The translations under genes were made by a program, and so were the position numbers. Of a stretch of DNA of 64,000 bases, positions 63,573 to 64,000 are shown one piece after another. Source of the stretch: Stomoxys calcitrans (Eukaryota > Arthropoda > Insecta > Diptera > Muscidae); NCBI RefSeq assembly GCF_963082655.1, contig NC_081552.1, positions 198,446,781-198,510,780 of the forward strand. The letters run 5' to 3'. Numbering within the stretch: the stretch's first letter is position 1; every line of letters begins with the position of its first letter. The notes beneath the pieces are model-generated. The model was given only the letters and a program-made list of their open reading frames with translations, was not told the DNA's origin and searched no databases.

Positions 63573-64000
63573 AATAAAGGGTGATTTTTTTGAGGTTAGG
63601 ATTTTCATGCATTAGTATTTGACAGATCACGTGGGATTTCAGACATGGTGTCAAAGAGAAAGATGCTCAGTATGCTTTGACATTTCATCATGAATAGACT
63701 TACTAACGAGCAACGCTTGCAAATCATTGAATTTTATTACCAAAATCAGTGTTCGGTTCGAAATGTGTTCATTCACCGTAACGTTGCGTCCAACAGCATC
63801 TTTGAAAAAATACGGTCCAATGATTCCACCAGCGTACAAACCACACCAAACAGTGCATTTTTCGGGATGCATGGGCAGTTCTTGAACGGCTTCTGGTTGC
63901 TCTTCACTCCAAATGCGGCAATTTTGCTTATTTACGTAGCCATTCAACCAGAAATGAGCCTCATCGCTGAACAAAATTTGTCGATAAAAAAGCGGATTTT
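63573..64000. mobile_element. DUF4817-type mariner/Tc1 element, rearranged, runs off window
   Basis: Left end AAGGGTGATTTTTTTGAGG. 5' leader, then on the + strand MNRLTNEQRLQIIEFYYQNQ, CSVRNV (63690-63765), the transposase start. From about 63766 the sequence is the minus strand of the catalytic region: 63974 down to 63770 reads FSDEAHFWLNGYVNKQNCRI, WSEEQPEAVQELPMHPEKCT, LYAGGIIGPYFFKDAVGRN. So the element carries an internal inversion. FSDEAH keeps the first catalytic Asp. Confidence 0.8.

Overview
This is a eukaryotic, insect-type window: spliced genes with GT-AG introns, a single recognisable host gene, and very dense transposable-element debris. The host gene is the dipteran Disabled (Dab) orthologue, a PTB-domain adaptor, on the + strand. 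The tRNA-derived SINEs, LOA/Jockey-like and RTE-like LINEs, mariner-type transposons and the abundant ~153 bp-unit arrays suggest a calyptrate fly, probably a muscid. That species placement is inference from repeat style; the Dab call is solid.

Host gene. The Dab coding sequence is built from nine exons (19189-19345, 28567-29234, 29309-29476, 29539-30103, 44977-49258, 49328-49416, 49486-50328, 50395-50545, 50611-51814). Every junction has GT..AG ends and matching phase, and the total is 8127 nt including the stop (2708 codons). Introns of 9.2 kb and 14.9 kb separate the N-terminal exon, the PTB exons and the large effector exon; the other introns are 62-74 bp. Non-repetitive stretches at 1690-2148 and 17610-18713, each ending in a good splice donor, are candidate untranslated first exons. 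After the Dab TGA the same frame stays open for 203 more codons with protein-like composition, which makes a readthrough extension the most interesting observation here. An AT-rich block with several poly(A) signals at 59.1-60.5 kb looks like a distal 3' UTR.

Repeats. 1-17.6 kb: array elements, a ~480 bp palindrome, a pair of short MITEs, a decayed Ty3/gypsy element carrying SINE insertions, an RTE-like LINE joined to a LOA-like LINE, and a long-arm foldback element. 19.3-28.6 kb (Dab intron): LINE pieces, a SINE, a mariner lacking its first catalytic Asp, and array elements. 30.1-45 kb (Dab intron): a LOA-like LINE, a mariner-derived MITE, arrays, two SINEs, and a LINE split by a later insertion. 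52.4-64 kb: LINE remnants, SINEs, two rearranged DUF4817-type mariner/Tc1 elements, and three adjoining array elements.

None of the transposon reading frames is intact. The exons are free of repeats, so the insertions have accumulated only in introns and flanks.
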